Below, piece by piece: positions 1 through 10,638 of a stretch of 64,000 nucleotides of DNA. How positions within the stretch are numbered: the stretch's first letter is position 1; each line of letters begins with the position of its first letter. The position numbers and the translations under genes are program-made. This DNA comes from Scatophagus argus (Eukaryota > Chordata > Actinopteri > Scatophagidae), in contig NC_058504.1 of assembly GCF_020382885.2 (NCBI RefSeq), positions 16,193,019 to 16,257,018 of the forward strand, written 5' to 3'. The notes beneath the pieces are model-generated. The model saw only the letters and a program-made list of their open reading frames with translations, searched no databases and was not told where the DNA came from.

Positions 1-3000
1 CAAGACAGGTAAAAGTGATAGTTATCCTTAACCACTGTTTTACTTTGCTAGCTGTGTGCCCTACATGAGACATTCGCAGGTTACAATGACTGAATGTAAC
101 CTTTAAATCTGCCAGATTGATTTTATGTAAAAGAAGAGTACAGAACCGTGGCTGCCTCAACAACTGCTACTTCTACACGCGGATATAAATAAAACACAAT
201 GCCCACTTGCAGAGGTGGGCTTTGACTCGTGGCCTTTTGTTCTGCAACGCTACAACTCTTCAGACTAAATAAAAGAGACAAGGGCCAAGTGTTCTACACA
301 CAATTCATCCCAATACACACAAACAGGGTAACCGTTGCTGCTGCTATCTATAGAAGGCAGGTAAATGCAAGGGTTCCTCACGGGGAGATAAGCCCGAGCA
401 ATAAAAACTCGACGAAACGATAGGCTCAGATGAGGTGAGCACACACCATGGCTGACTCACGAGGGAAAAACATTCGTTATCAAGACAATAGTCCCAGGAC
501 GTGAGGCTGCCAGAGTTAGTGGCTATTTCCGTCTGCCCTCTGAGATGGTGACATTTAGAGACAATGGTCACAGTATGGGGTCTATCCACCCACTCCACTC
601 TCAGACCTCTCCCCTCTGAAGGTTAAGAAGGTCCCACTTGTCCCATGAGGACAAAACTATTGTTCAGCAGACAGGTGGCAGGTCATTCAACCACGCAGTT
701 AGTAATAACACAGGAAAGACTGGGCACAGTAGACTCCACTATGATTAAATATTAAGTATATGAATGGTCTGGTTCATCTGGCAGCACAACAGATTTTGAT
801 TGACAGAAATAAGGATGTGGGCCCCAAAGCTAGCTCCTTATTATGCCAAATCCACCCATGCATATTCACACTTACACTTATATATCGTCAATCTGTGATG
901 TTCTGTGCTTTCCATGAGTCACTTGGTGAAAAGTTCTTAAAATCTGATTTGTTTTCTGACAAATAATGTGGCTACATTTAAGCTTCATCTAAAAAAGAAA
1001 ACAAAGATATGGTTCGATGTTTGCAAAAGCTGGACAGAGGATTGTATAGTATAGTAAGAACTCTGACAAAACACAAGCCAATTAAGAAAAAATCTTCATC
1101 AATCTGTGTGGCATTTAGGAAACCTGCTGCAGATACAGAGAACACAACACATTACAGAAAAGCACTGAAAAAGACCATGTAAGTGTCTGCAGAGGACACT
1201 GGTGTTCAACACGACTTGGACACGTCTGCTGTTTTCTGCTACAGTTTGTGACTCACAGTCACTGAAGTGGTGGGTGCGTGCAGCAGTCACTTTCCGCACA
1301 TCCGCAGAGCACAGCAGCAACACATTGTCAGTCAATAACATCAACACAGGCAGATGATACACGGGCCATAACTTCATGAGTCACAAACTACAGCAACAAG
1401 TCAAAGATCAAGTCCTCTAAAAAAACTCCTGTTTTCTTACTTTAAAAGATCAATCTTCAGTTGTAAACACCTGCCACTTGTGGATAATGATTAACTTGGG
1501 TGTGTTCTCCGTCTTGGCACTTAGAAAATAACTCAGGTTCATAAGCCCTGCAATTTGACCGGTCTGAATTTGTTTAAGATACGTTGTGAGAATAACTACA
1601 TACTTGTGTTTGTACTGTTAGTCCATATGGTTAAACAGCTGATCATGTAGCGCAGAATTACATGGGACAATAAAGTCATGCAAACTATTACCATTTACTG
1701 CGACAGCTTTGAGCTAAACCTTCTATCCAACAGTGGCACAATCTAGGCAGGCAGTCCTGCACGCCTGACCAAGTCCCGCGGTAATTTTCTTAAACCGGCC
1801 AGGCTTTAATCGCAGCGACAGACGGCTCAGAGAGCGGATCAGCCACGAGCAGAGGGATGACAGAGGAGTGAAGGAGCACAACACTTTCTCCAGAGCGATC
1901 AGGAATGGCCTTGTCTATAAAGAGTCTATGACAGGGCAGAGACAGAGAATAGGGCAGTAGGATAAGTCCAAGATTAGGAGAGAAAGGGGAGGCAAATCTG
2001 AGGACAGAAGGAAGTAGTTGAGGTGGGGGAGACACACCGAACTCAGTAAGTGCAAGAAGGGCTGATTAGTATTTGATTAGCGGGCTAGCCTGAGGGGAAA
2101 TCTCTGTCAAAAAACACAGTTTCTCTGCCATTATGACTGTGCTCTCCCCGCTACACCATCTGCTAGACTGCTGCACGCATGACTGACCCGCTATGCACTT
2201 ACATGCAATGAGAAAAAGCCTGACATTATACTGCACTTTAGTGAAAAGGTTGTTGGATTAACTGGGCTATAACATAGCAAAGTATTAAGTTGCATCTTTA
2301 CTTAACCTGTACATCAGGACTAACACTACACTGTGGGAAAACAGGTGCGTGGAGTTTACTCAAAATGACCGCGCTTGATGGAAAGGAGTTATCCTCCCAT
2401 CGTTTAGGCAGTACTAAGCAAATGGTCAGCAGACATCAGACCATTCAGCAGAATTGGTGTTTCATCAGCTGTCAGTGCCTTAAGGAGATACACACACACA
2501 CACACTCACAGGGAGTGTCAACCCCCTGGGAGCTCAAATAGCTGAAGAAAGACATGACATCAGGTGTCTGCAGCAAAATGGCAGACTGTGCTAATGGGCT
2601 GTCATCAATAATCTCCCAAATAAGCCCTAAGATAACAAAAAAAGGCTTCAAGATACTTTTGCTCAAATGTCCCAATGTTGATAACGTGGCAATAATCAGT
2701 ATTTTGATTATTTCAAAAATACACATTTGGGAAGCAAACATGAAATCTTTAGATTTTTCCCTTAATGACTTAATGATCCTTTTCAAATCGATTTGATCAT
2801 ATGGTGAACACAAGTCATCAGGGCTTAAAGCAATGTCTCCAATTTTCTCATTTAGAGTAACAGACAGCCAAATACTCCAATCATATTCTTTCTACAGTGA
2901 CACAAAACAGAGAAACAGCAAAGGTAAGCCCCACAGATGAGAAGCTGTAAGTAGCATATGCTGTTGTCATCCACTTTCTATCAGATAGCACTAATGGTTT

Positions 3001-3706
3001 CTAGCCACGCAGGGAGTTTGTGCTGTTGAGTCCATTTCCTAAACTGCACAAATTAAATTCCACTCATTTCCATTTTATTGGGCTGTGGGCAGACTTTCCA
3101 GTTTCTAGTAACTCAAAACTTGTGTGCAAAAAAGGGCTATCTGCATAGAGAGACACTACTGAGGTCACTGACGAAATATGATATGATTTGGCTCAGCTGC
3201 CCCCCCCCTTCAATCTGTTAATCTCACAGCAAATCCTGATCTCATGCAACTCCAGCTAAACCTGCACTGTCTGAGTTGTTTTGGTTTGTTTTTGCAGTCG
3301 ATGAAACCGAAGGGCTGATGGCGAAATCTCATGCCACAGCCCTGACTCTCAGTCACCTCTTTATGTGTCATAAAGAAGTGGCTGAGATGGAGACGTGCAT
3401 TGTCGCATGGTAACTTTAACCCCAAACAATACTTAAGCTCTCACAGTGATTGCCATGCAGTGACGATCGGTCACTATCACCTCTTCTGAATTCTCCTATA
3501 ATCTGTGCTTAAATTACAGGAATGGTTACCACTGTGACTCACACCTATTGTCTCTCTATTGCTGGATGTGTGCCTTCACTTGTGTCAGCGGGCACAAACA
3601 ACCACCACGCTCAAAGGACTCCTCGAACGCTCCATGAGTCCTCAGGTCAGAGGTCACCTGTGGCCTCTGGTCTCCACGACAACAGCCTGGCAGTCCCCAA
3701 GATTCT

Positions 3707-3770
<64 letters not shown>

Positions 3771-4130
3771 ACAGCTTTTGTCCCCAAACTCCTGCGCATC
3801 AAAAGAAACCATGGAGTATGAGATTCAACCCAAACAGCAGGCCAAATACTCTGCAATGGAAATGGATGCAGAAGACCACCACAGCTGACAGGAAATAAAT
3901 GGCAAACAAGGCACTGCTCATCTATCTCCTTCTCTCACAGTGGGAGATCTTGCAACTGCCAGGACAACAGTGGAAACACATTGTAAGGATTAACCCTGAT
4001 TTAGGGTCTAAAACTCTATGATCCGGGCAGTTGAGGGTAACACCGTGCCATTAGTCTCCAGGCTTTAATCTACACAGTCGAGCATGTCTAGTCTGCAGAA
4101 AGTTTTAAACACGCCATCATCACAGACCAC
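1..4130. other. Stretch without a recognised gene
   Basis: I see no exon of a known family here on either strand. The open frames are short and show no conserved motif. The sequence is AT-rich and holds only a short CA run near 2490, a C run near 3200 and the long CA repeat listed separately. It may be intron or downstream sequence of a gene that begins at the CpG-rich patch near 4.2 kb on the minus strand, but that is inference. Confidence 0.5.
3707..3766. repeat. (CA)n microsatellite
   Basis: About 30 nearly perfect CA units in a row. The open frames that cross it in both directions (runs of His-Thr or Cys-Val) are artefacts of the repeat. It is likely polymorphic. Confidence 0.98.
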
Positions 4131-4139
4131 AACTAACTA

Positions 4140-4570
4140 CCTACCACTGACACAGCTTCCGGCATGCGTGTGTGTGCACGGAGAGCGGACTGAACGAGAA
4201 GATAGAAACATTTGGCGCTCACCATATTCTGCATGCAGGACATCTCTTGGAACAGCTCTGGCACTTTGCTGCAGTTTTCTCTCCGGTTTGGTTATATAAT
4301 GAAACAAACTGCGTTCACGTGGCTCCGCAGGATATTTTCCAGGACTTATGACGGAACAGCAGACCGCGATCAGCCTGCTGGCGGCGTGGACAGAAGGGAG
4401 AGTGAGACTGTCTGCGTCTCGGAGGTCTGAACGGCGGAAAGCAAAGTGAGAGGAAACATGAGAGGAGGCAGAGGGAAACGTGTGCCTGTGCTCCCCTGTA
4501 ACTGGACTGACGCGCTTTAAGTTGCAAAGAGGGGCAGCGCCATCTAGTGGACAGGCAAGAAGATGCGCTA
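4140..4570 (-). promoter_or_regulatory. CpG-rich patch, candidate 5' exon/promoter of an unidentified gene
   Basis: CpG dinucleotides are clearly denser here than in the surrounding sequence. On the minus strand a consensus splice donor (ATG|GTGAGC) ends a possible exon at 4223, preceded by a short frame beginning ATGTCCTGCATGCAG. This fits a first exon whose gene would run left and out of the window. No downstream exon or protein family was recognised, so gene identity and even strand are uncertain. It could also be a non-coding first exon. Confidence 0.3.
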
Positions 4571-4839
4571 CAAAAACGAAATACAGTGAAGCACGCAAGA
4601 CAAACCCTGGCGTTGACTTAACACCAGGGCTGGATGACTGCCTCAGGAGCCCCGACCCACAGTCGTTTGGGTTTGGAATTTCACTCAAGGTAAATTTGAC
4701 AAGGAATTCGCTGGACAATATCATCCGAGACAGGTCAAGCGTGTCAACAACTTGTCTTAAAATTATTTATTGTTCTCAGGTGATGCATGCCCCTAAAGAT
4801 TTTTACTTACCACAATGCTCCCCCCCTCCATTAGCCGGC

Positions 4840-5062
4840 TGATGTGCCCTTGAGCAAGGCACTTAACCCCCCAATATGCTCCCTGGGCACTTGACGCTGC
4901 CCACTGCTCCTGTGTGTGTTTCACTGCATGTAATTTGCCAGGTGTGTTCAACTAAGAATGGGTCAAATGCAGAAGACGAATTCAGTGTGTGTATGTAAAC
5001 AATATATATACTGTCAATAAAGCTGATTCTTCTTCTTCTTCTTCTTCTTCTGCTCTTCTTCT
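4840..5062 (+). repeat. Non-LTR/SINE-type 3' tail ending in (TTC)n
   Basis: The run 'gagcaaggcacttaaccc', then 'tgcccactgctcc', 'gggtcaaatgcaga' and 'caataaagctgattc' followed by TTC repeats is the widely dispersed 3' tail of teleost L2/Rex-like retroposons. It lies in the plus orientation. The family name is from memory of such tails, not from a search. Confidence 0.7.
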
Positions 5063-5565
5063 GCTTCACAAACTGAGAAGTGATAAAACTTGGGGCCATG
5101 AACCAATCTTTCAAAGTGCTGGCTGGTCTGTGGGCAAATTACAAAGCAGTCTGCTGTGCTGTGTGCACTGCAGCGTTGGTCGTCACACAGGTTGGTTGTC
5201 ACGTTCACTGTTACAAGTGTTTGTAATAACATTTTTGGGTTCAGAGGTCATGTAGAGGGTCAGCGGACACTTGACATTTTGGTGGCAGGACTTTATGCTT
5301 GTCATATCAAAATGCCAGCATCCACATCTTTTTATTTTCATGGGTTTGTAATAAAACTATTAATATTATTACCATTAAAAAGAATGGAAGGAATTTTACA
5401 ATTTCAATGAAATGAGACTTTTTAAAGTTTTCTTAAGATTGCCTACATTTTTCATTTCTTCTATTAAAGTAACATTGGGACTCTTAACCCCTTAGTAAGT
5501 GAGTACTAACGTCACAGTGGAAATGTTTATCACAAGTCCACAGGAAAGCATGCGTGAGCCCGTAT

Positions 5566-5700
5566 CTTTTAGATACATAGATAGATATACTTTATTGATC
5601 CCAGGCTGGGAAATTACAAAACACGAGGCAAATGCGGCTGCAGACAGCCATCAGGAACGGCGCCATCACATTTTTATAAACAGAATAAGAGGTAATAAAG
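5566..5700 (-). repeat. Retroposon 3' tail, reverse orientation
   Basis: The motif 'atagatatactttattgatccc' read on the minus strand gives GGGATCAATAAAGTAT followed by an imperfect ATCT run. This is a typical teleost non-LTR/SINE 3' end. The body upstream of the tail, toward 5700, is decayed. Confidence 0.6.
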
Positions 5701-5929
5701 TAATAAAGTCACTCTGTTCCTACCTGACTCTTTAGGCTTCCAGTAAAAGGGAATCTATTAAAGCTAAAGCTAAATTTAGAGGGATTCAAATGAATGTGAC
5801 ACCCATCATGATCTCTCCTACTTAATGAGCTCTGGAGTGCCTACATAATAATAAAAGAGGGGCCCAACATCAAACTGTTGCCTCTTTGCTCCATAGCAGA
5901 CTAATGCAATCACTGTTTGCAATGCTATA

Positions 5930-6190
5930 AGCCTGCAACTATTGTTTTTATTATTAATTAATTTATTCATTTTTGAATTGCTTGGTCAGTAGTGAAAAAT
6001 GTAGCCTACACCAGAAGAAATGTCTTATTTTGTCTTTTGAAAACCCCAAAATATTCAAATTACAAAGGCGTAAAACAGGAAATCACGTTTGAGAGGCTGG
6101 GATTTGTGTTTGTCATGTTTGCTGGAATGATTATTCGATTATTTGAATTGTTGACATTCAATTGGCATTGAATTGGCTAATTGTTTCAGG
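5930..6190. repeat. MITE-like teleost repeat (TGCAACTA... family)
   Basis: Begins 'tgcaactattg', carries the internal landmarks 'gtgaaaaatgt', 'aaatgtcttattttgtctttt' and 'aaaatattcaaatt', and ends with 'gattattcgattatttgaattgttgaca'. This is the pattern of a very common non-autonomous DNA repeat of teleosts with imperfect terminal inverted repeats. Further pieces are near 35.74 kb and 37.05 kb. Assignment rests on memory of the consensus. Confidence 0.55.
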
Positions 6191-6443
6191 TTTACAACAA
6201 CAACAGTAATAACAATAATAATATCAGTGTGCCTGTTTACTTTATTTCCTGTGACTTCATCTCCAGCAGGCTCATTCACAATAAGAGAAAAGTAGAAAAA
6301 GACAAAGCAACAATGTGTGTGTAGAAGCCTTTGAATGCTCAACAATTTACAAACATTCATCTAAACAACAAAACAAAAGTTATTTTACTGCGGTGTGTCT
6401 CCATAGCAGCGACAGAAGGAGAGGATATGTTGTGTTGTGATTA

Positions 6444-6449
6444 TTTATT
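6444..6449 (-). terminator. pdgfrl: Poly(A) signal of pdgfrl
   Basis: AATAAA on the minus strand, about 110 nt downstream of the pdgfrl stop codon. It is the first canonical signal after the stop. A second AATAAA lies at 6246-6241. Confidence 0.5.
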
Positions 6450-6558
6450 CATACAAGACTGATTTAATGTATAATACTGTGACAGATCAAAAGTGTCACA
6501 CCAGACCCCCCCTCCCCCCTCTGTGTCACTCTCTCTCATGGTCTCAGTTTTGACGGGT

Positions 6559-8981
6559 TCATGGTTTCTTAGGTTTGGCTTTGGGGACCACTTTAACGGT
6601 TGTGGACACTGATGTGGCTCCTTGCAGGTTCTGGGCGGTGCAGGTGTATGTTCCCTGGTCCACGTCCCTCACCTCGTCAACCAGGAGGACAGATTGAGAC
6701 TGCTGTCGAGCCCCTCCTCCACCCACTGGACTGATGCTCTCTTGAGTGTACGGAGGCCTCCCAATCTACAGCCAGCACAGGAGCTTGGTTCAGTTAGGAA
6801 ATAAACACATACTGTACAGCATGCTAGGTTACCTCTTTACCATAAGCCATTAAGTCTGCAGCTTGATTATTAATAAGTCAGTGATAAATAGTTATTATAG
6901 CTGCTTGACAGTCCATAGGTTGGTTTCCTCTTAATTAATAATAAACAAGCCAGAAAGGCAAAGTAAGTAACGACAGGGGATCAATAACACAGATCCTTCT
7001 CCTCATTTGTCTCACAACCAACTTGAAATTTATCAGTGATTTTTATGCATTAAAATGCTGCACTATAATCATTATGAATCACCATTATGAAAGTCAGAAG
7101 AGGCTTGGTTAAACACATTGAAAGAAGAGAGCGCTGTAAAGAATTCAAATAAAAAGTTGCAATTAGCCCTCTGTTCCCGAGCGTCTGACCTGCTGTCCTG
7201 GATATTCCCAGGTGAACTCTACAACCACGTCCTGTTCTCCAACCACAGAGCAGCTGACACGCAGATTCTCCCCCACAACCACGGAGCTTGACGAGGCCTG
7301 AATCACTGGAGCAGGAGGAGCCATGGGGTCTGGTAGAAAATCAGTGAGTTATGTAAGTGATAAGTCAGCAATTTCCTGTGTAGAGTTTACATGCTCGGCT
7401 TATGTTGTCCTACATTTTCACCCGCACTCTTAAAGATGCATGTAGAGTGGTACTACAATGCCCTCTTCAAATATTGTAGTAGCATTACACAAGAGTTTAT
7501 ACGTTTACTTCTAATGTTGCATCTAACGAGTATTTTAATTGTCACTATGGCCTTCTTAGTGGCTGCACTCACAGTTAATGTAGATGAGCATGTACTTGAT
7601 GGAGCTCTGCCTCAGGTTACCCAGACTGGCTACACAGTACAAGGCACCAGCATGATAAGGCCGGGGTCGGTGAATGGTGAAGCCCTTCTTGACATGGAAG
7701 GAGATCTCCGTGCCGTCCACCGCCACCTCACCTGGTGGATACTCGCGGTGCAGAGTAACTTTAGCCTCGGGGGATGTGACCTGGCAGGGGAGGGTTGTCG
7801 GCCAGTTTGTTCTCAGCTGAATCACCTTGTAGTAGTCCGATGACGGAACAAACAGTTCCTGTGGATCTGGTTGGCACAGTGGGAAGATAACAGAAGATTG
7901 ATGATAAGATCATATGTGAATATGGAAAGTCCTCCTAACAAGCAGTAATAAAACAGAAGCAGTTCTGCATGCAGAGGAGTGCATGAGCAAGCACCAATAA
8001 AGTCACTGTACCAGGAAAGAAGACGAAGACTTTTACAGCTTTGTCATACTCCTTCCTGCAGTCCGTGTCTTCACAGTACATAGGGTAACAGGTGTACTCT
8101 CCTGTGTCTGCACCAGTGGAGTTGACTAATGTCAGAACGCCATATCGCTCGTGTTGCACAATGCTTCAGAGCCAAAACAGGAGGACAGATTTTTATCATT
8201 CATCAGTACATTGTGTATAATAAAGAGATAAAAAAAAGAATCAGCTAAGAAATGTACCTGAGTCTTCCATCATCATCCTCCTCCAGGTAGGAGGGGACGC
8301 TCCACTGCACAGGTTTGCCTCTGCACCTCAGCTCCAGCATGTCTCCTGTCTGAACACTTATGGTCTCTCCCACCTTCTTAAACTTCCCTCTGTTTAGCAC
8401 CTTTATGTGCCAGATACAAAATCATACAGCTAAACAAGAATGTTCCTTTAACATACCAAAAGTCAGTGTGCACTGGATGAAATACCTGCGTGAGGAGGGT
8501 CTGTGCTGGGGCTGCAGGGGTAGCTTTGATCTTTGTCTTGGCTGTTACAGCTCTGGGCCCTTTATTTGTTGATTTCCCAAGTTTGGGTCTGCTAGGCTTG
8601 GGCTTCCTTCCCGGAGTGGTCCTCTGTTCCCGATGGTCTTTTTGACAGTAAGCTACACAGAGTGCAGAGAAAATGATGCATCAATTGTGAGGTACAGTCA
8701 AACATTTAATGACATGAATTGACTGATGACCAGTTAAGAACACAGTAAGATTACTGTCTGTGGTAATGGTATTATTTTTATCAGATGCCACCTTCTAGAG
8801 TAAGCCTTGACCAACGTAAAGCGCCAACAGAGATCTGGCCATTTTAGTATAGGATCACATGTTCCCAGAACTGCTCAGCAAGTGAATAAAGTGACTTACC
8901 TAACTCGAAGATTATGGCACAAATGAGGAGAGCACTCAGCACCAGCCTCCGTTTTGGCCCGAACAAGTTCACCAAAGGCAT
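6559..8981 (-). CDS. pdgfrl: Platelet-derived growth factor receptor-like protein
   Basis: Secreted or anchored immunoglobulin-superfamily protein without a kinase domain; its molecular role is poorly known (tumour-suppressor candidate in mammals). Coding exons: 8981-8900, 8652-8486, 8400-8258, 8163-8012, 7866-7573, 7329-7190, 6765-6559; 1185 nt, 394 aa (human about 375). A hydrophobic signal/anchor segment lies at residues 13-27 and a Lys/Pro-rich low-complexity region at 28-83, as in the mammalian protein. An Ig-like domain follows at about 90-180, recognised by ERYGVLTLVNSTGADTGEYT. A middle Ig-like segment is at 182-280 and a C-terminal Ig domain at about 285-390 with DQGTYTCTAQNLQG. The start is the only ATG in frame before the signal. 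slc7a2 lies upstream on the same strand, as in human 8p22. Confidence 0.93.
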
Positions 8982-10638
8982 GACTGATCAGTGGGATATC
9001 TGTGGATTGTTAGTTTACGCAGTTCAACACAGAAAACATACTACAGAAACCAAAAGGAGGGAAGGAGAGGGAAAAGAGGAGGAGGGCAGAGCCTGCAAAG
9101 TGAGTGGTCAGCTGTTTACCAGAATCACACAAATTCCTCCTCCTGAGAGTGGCATTAGTACCCAAAATTCCTCCTGACTGGCTCAATGGAGGCTTTCAAG
9201 CCTGTCCAGACCAATGAGAGTCCAGACACAGAGGCCCCTCCATGTGGAATCACACAGCCTGTTTGCTTAGCTGCTAGACTGCAAGTGTGCTAGCAGCCCA
9301 GACCGAGACTGTGCACTGCAGGGTTATTAAAAGCATTTGGTGCCCAATGAACCTTTTGTGTTGCATATGCCAATTGTTTTCCCACAGGTAAAACAACTTA
9401 CATCTTTTAAGGGTAAGATTTATCATTCTTCTATCTATTCACCTGTTATGAAAGGAATATAGCTTTTTGATTTTTTTATTTAGTGGTTTGCATCAAATGG
9501 CCTTTAGGTGCTTATAAACACTGAGAGGATCCCAAAGTTCTAGTGTCAAACAATCAGTGAAAACATGATTTCAATGTGAGAATCCAACAGCTTAAATCAA
9601 TATTTTTAAAAACAACAAAGCCTGTAAAGTCTTCTGACAACAACTTTTGAATATTTTGAAGATTTTGGCTACATAAACAGGTCTGTATTCGCAAATGATC
9701 CTTGGTGAAATTATATGCTCCTAACCAGGAAAATAAAGTTGGGTTTTGCTTATTTGATTAAATCCATAGCATGCTGTAACCAGTGGGAACAATGTAAAGC
9801 TTTTCTTTTGAGTGACTAGCTAAGCCATGATTTTGAAAAATGACACAGGAAAGCTGCTGTGAAAGGACCTTTTGTTCGCAGTGAACTCCTGTAGAGAGCC
9901 GGTCTCTGGCTCTTTATCCAAGGTTATGAGTGTAACTGGACTATTTCTTCTTATTAATGTGCCCTGCAACTCTAGATTGTAGTCTGGATTTATTCTTTTT
10001 TAATTAAGGAGTACATTTACAATATATAATGAGAAAACATGTACAGTTCCAGTATATACACTTTGAAAGACCAAACAGTTATTAAAGTGAATTTTTACAC
10101 CGGTTAAGAGCAAACAAACACAACAAAACAAACAAACAAAAATAGAACCTTTGACAAGGTTTTCTTTATCTACATTGTACATACGCCTGTACAGTCTAAC
10201 TGTCTTAATATGTAAAAAAATCTCTTATTCATAATCAATTAGAACTGTATAAAATTTGAATACATTTCTGCATTTTACAGGTGATAATAAATGTATAAAC
10301 TTGTAATTTGAGTGTAATAAAATGGTAATTATCAACAGAAAACAGTCTTAGCCCTTTCTTCTTTTATGGTTTTAGTTTGGTTTAAGTGGCCCCAAGTCAC
10401 AGGTTCAAAACTATGTCAGGCATTTTTTCAGTGTTGTTAATGCTAATAATTAGTTTCTAAATGTAAAATATAGTATAATAAGTTGTTAGCCCATCTGAAC
10501 ATTTGTCTGCATTGTCTGCACACTGTATACCTGTCATGTATTGAACTCTGCAGAAACGTGCATGTAAAACAGTAGTTACACATTTAAAGCAGTTACTCAT
10601 TGTAACATGTCTATTATTTCTCTGCGCTCAAAATGAGC
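8982..10638. other. Gap between pdgfrl start and slc7a2 stop
   Basis: The right part is the probable slc7a2 3' untranslated region. It is AT-rich and has no further coding signal. The left part (about 8.98-9.3 kb) would carry the pdgfrl promoter and any 5' UTR. I see no clear TATA box or CpG island there. Confidence 0.5.
9989..9994 (-). terminator. slc7a2: Candidate poly(A) signal of slc7a2
   Basis: AATAAA on the minus strand, about 645 nt after the slc7a2 stop. This would give a moderate 3' UTR. No AATAAA was noticed between it and the stop. Confidence 0.4.

Noticed and set aside
3522-3888. ORFs through the CA repeat
   Set aside because: They consist largely of His-Thr or Cys-Val runs created by the microsatellite.
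4137-4724. 195-codon minus-strand ORF
   Set aside because: No recognisable domain, signal or codon pattern; it spans a CpG-rich patch where long chance frames are common. A splice donor inside it makes a single-exon protein unlikely.
7391-7843. 150-codon plus-strand ORF
   Set aside because: It is antisense to pdgfrl exon 5, which has clear family identity and splice sites on the minus strand.
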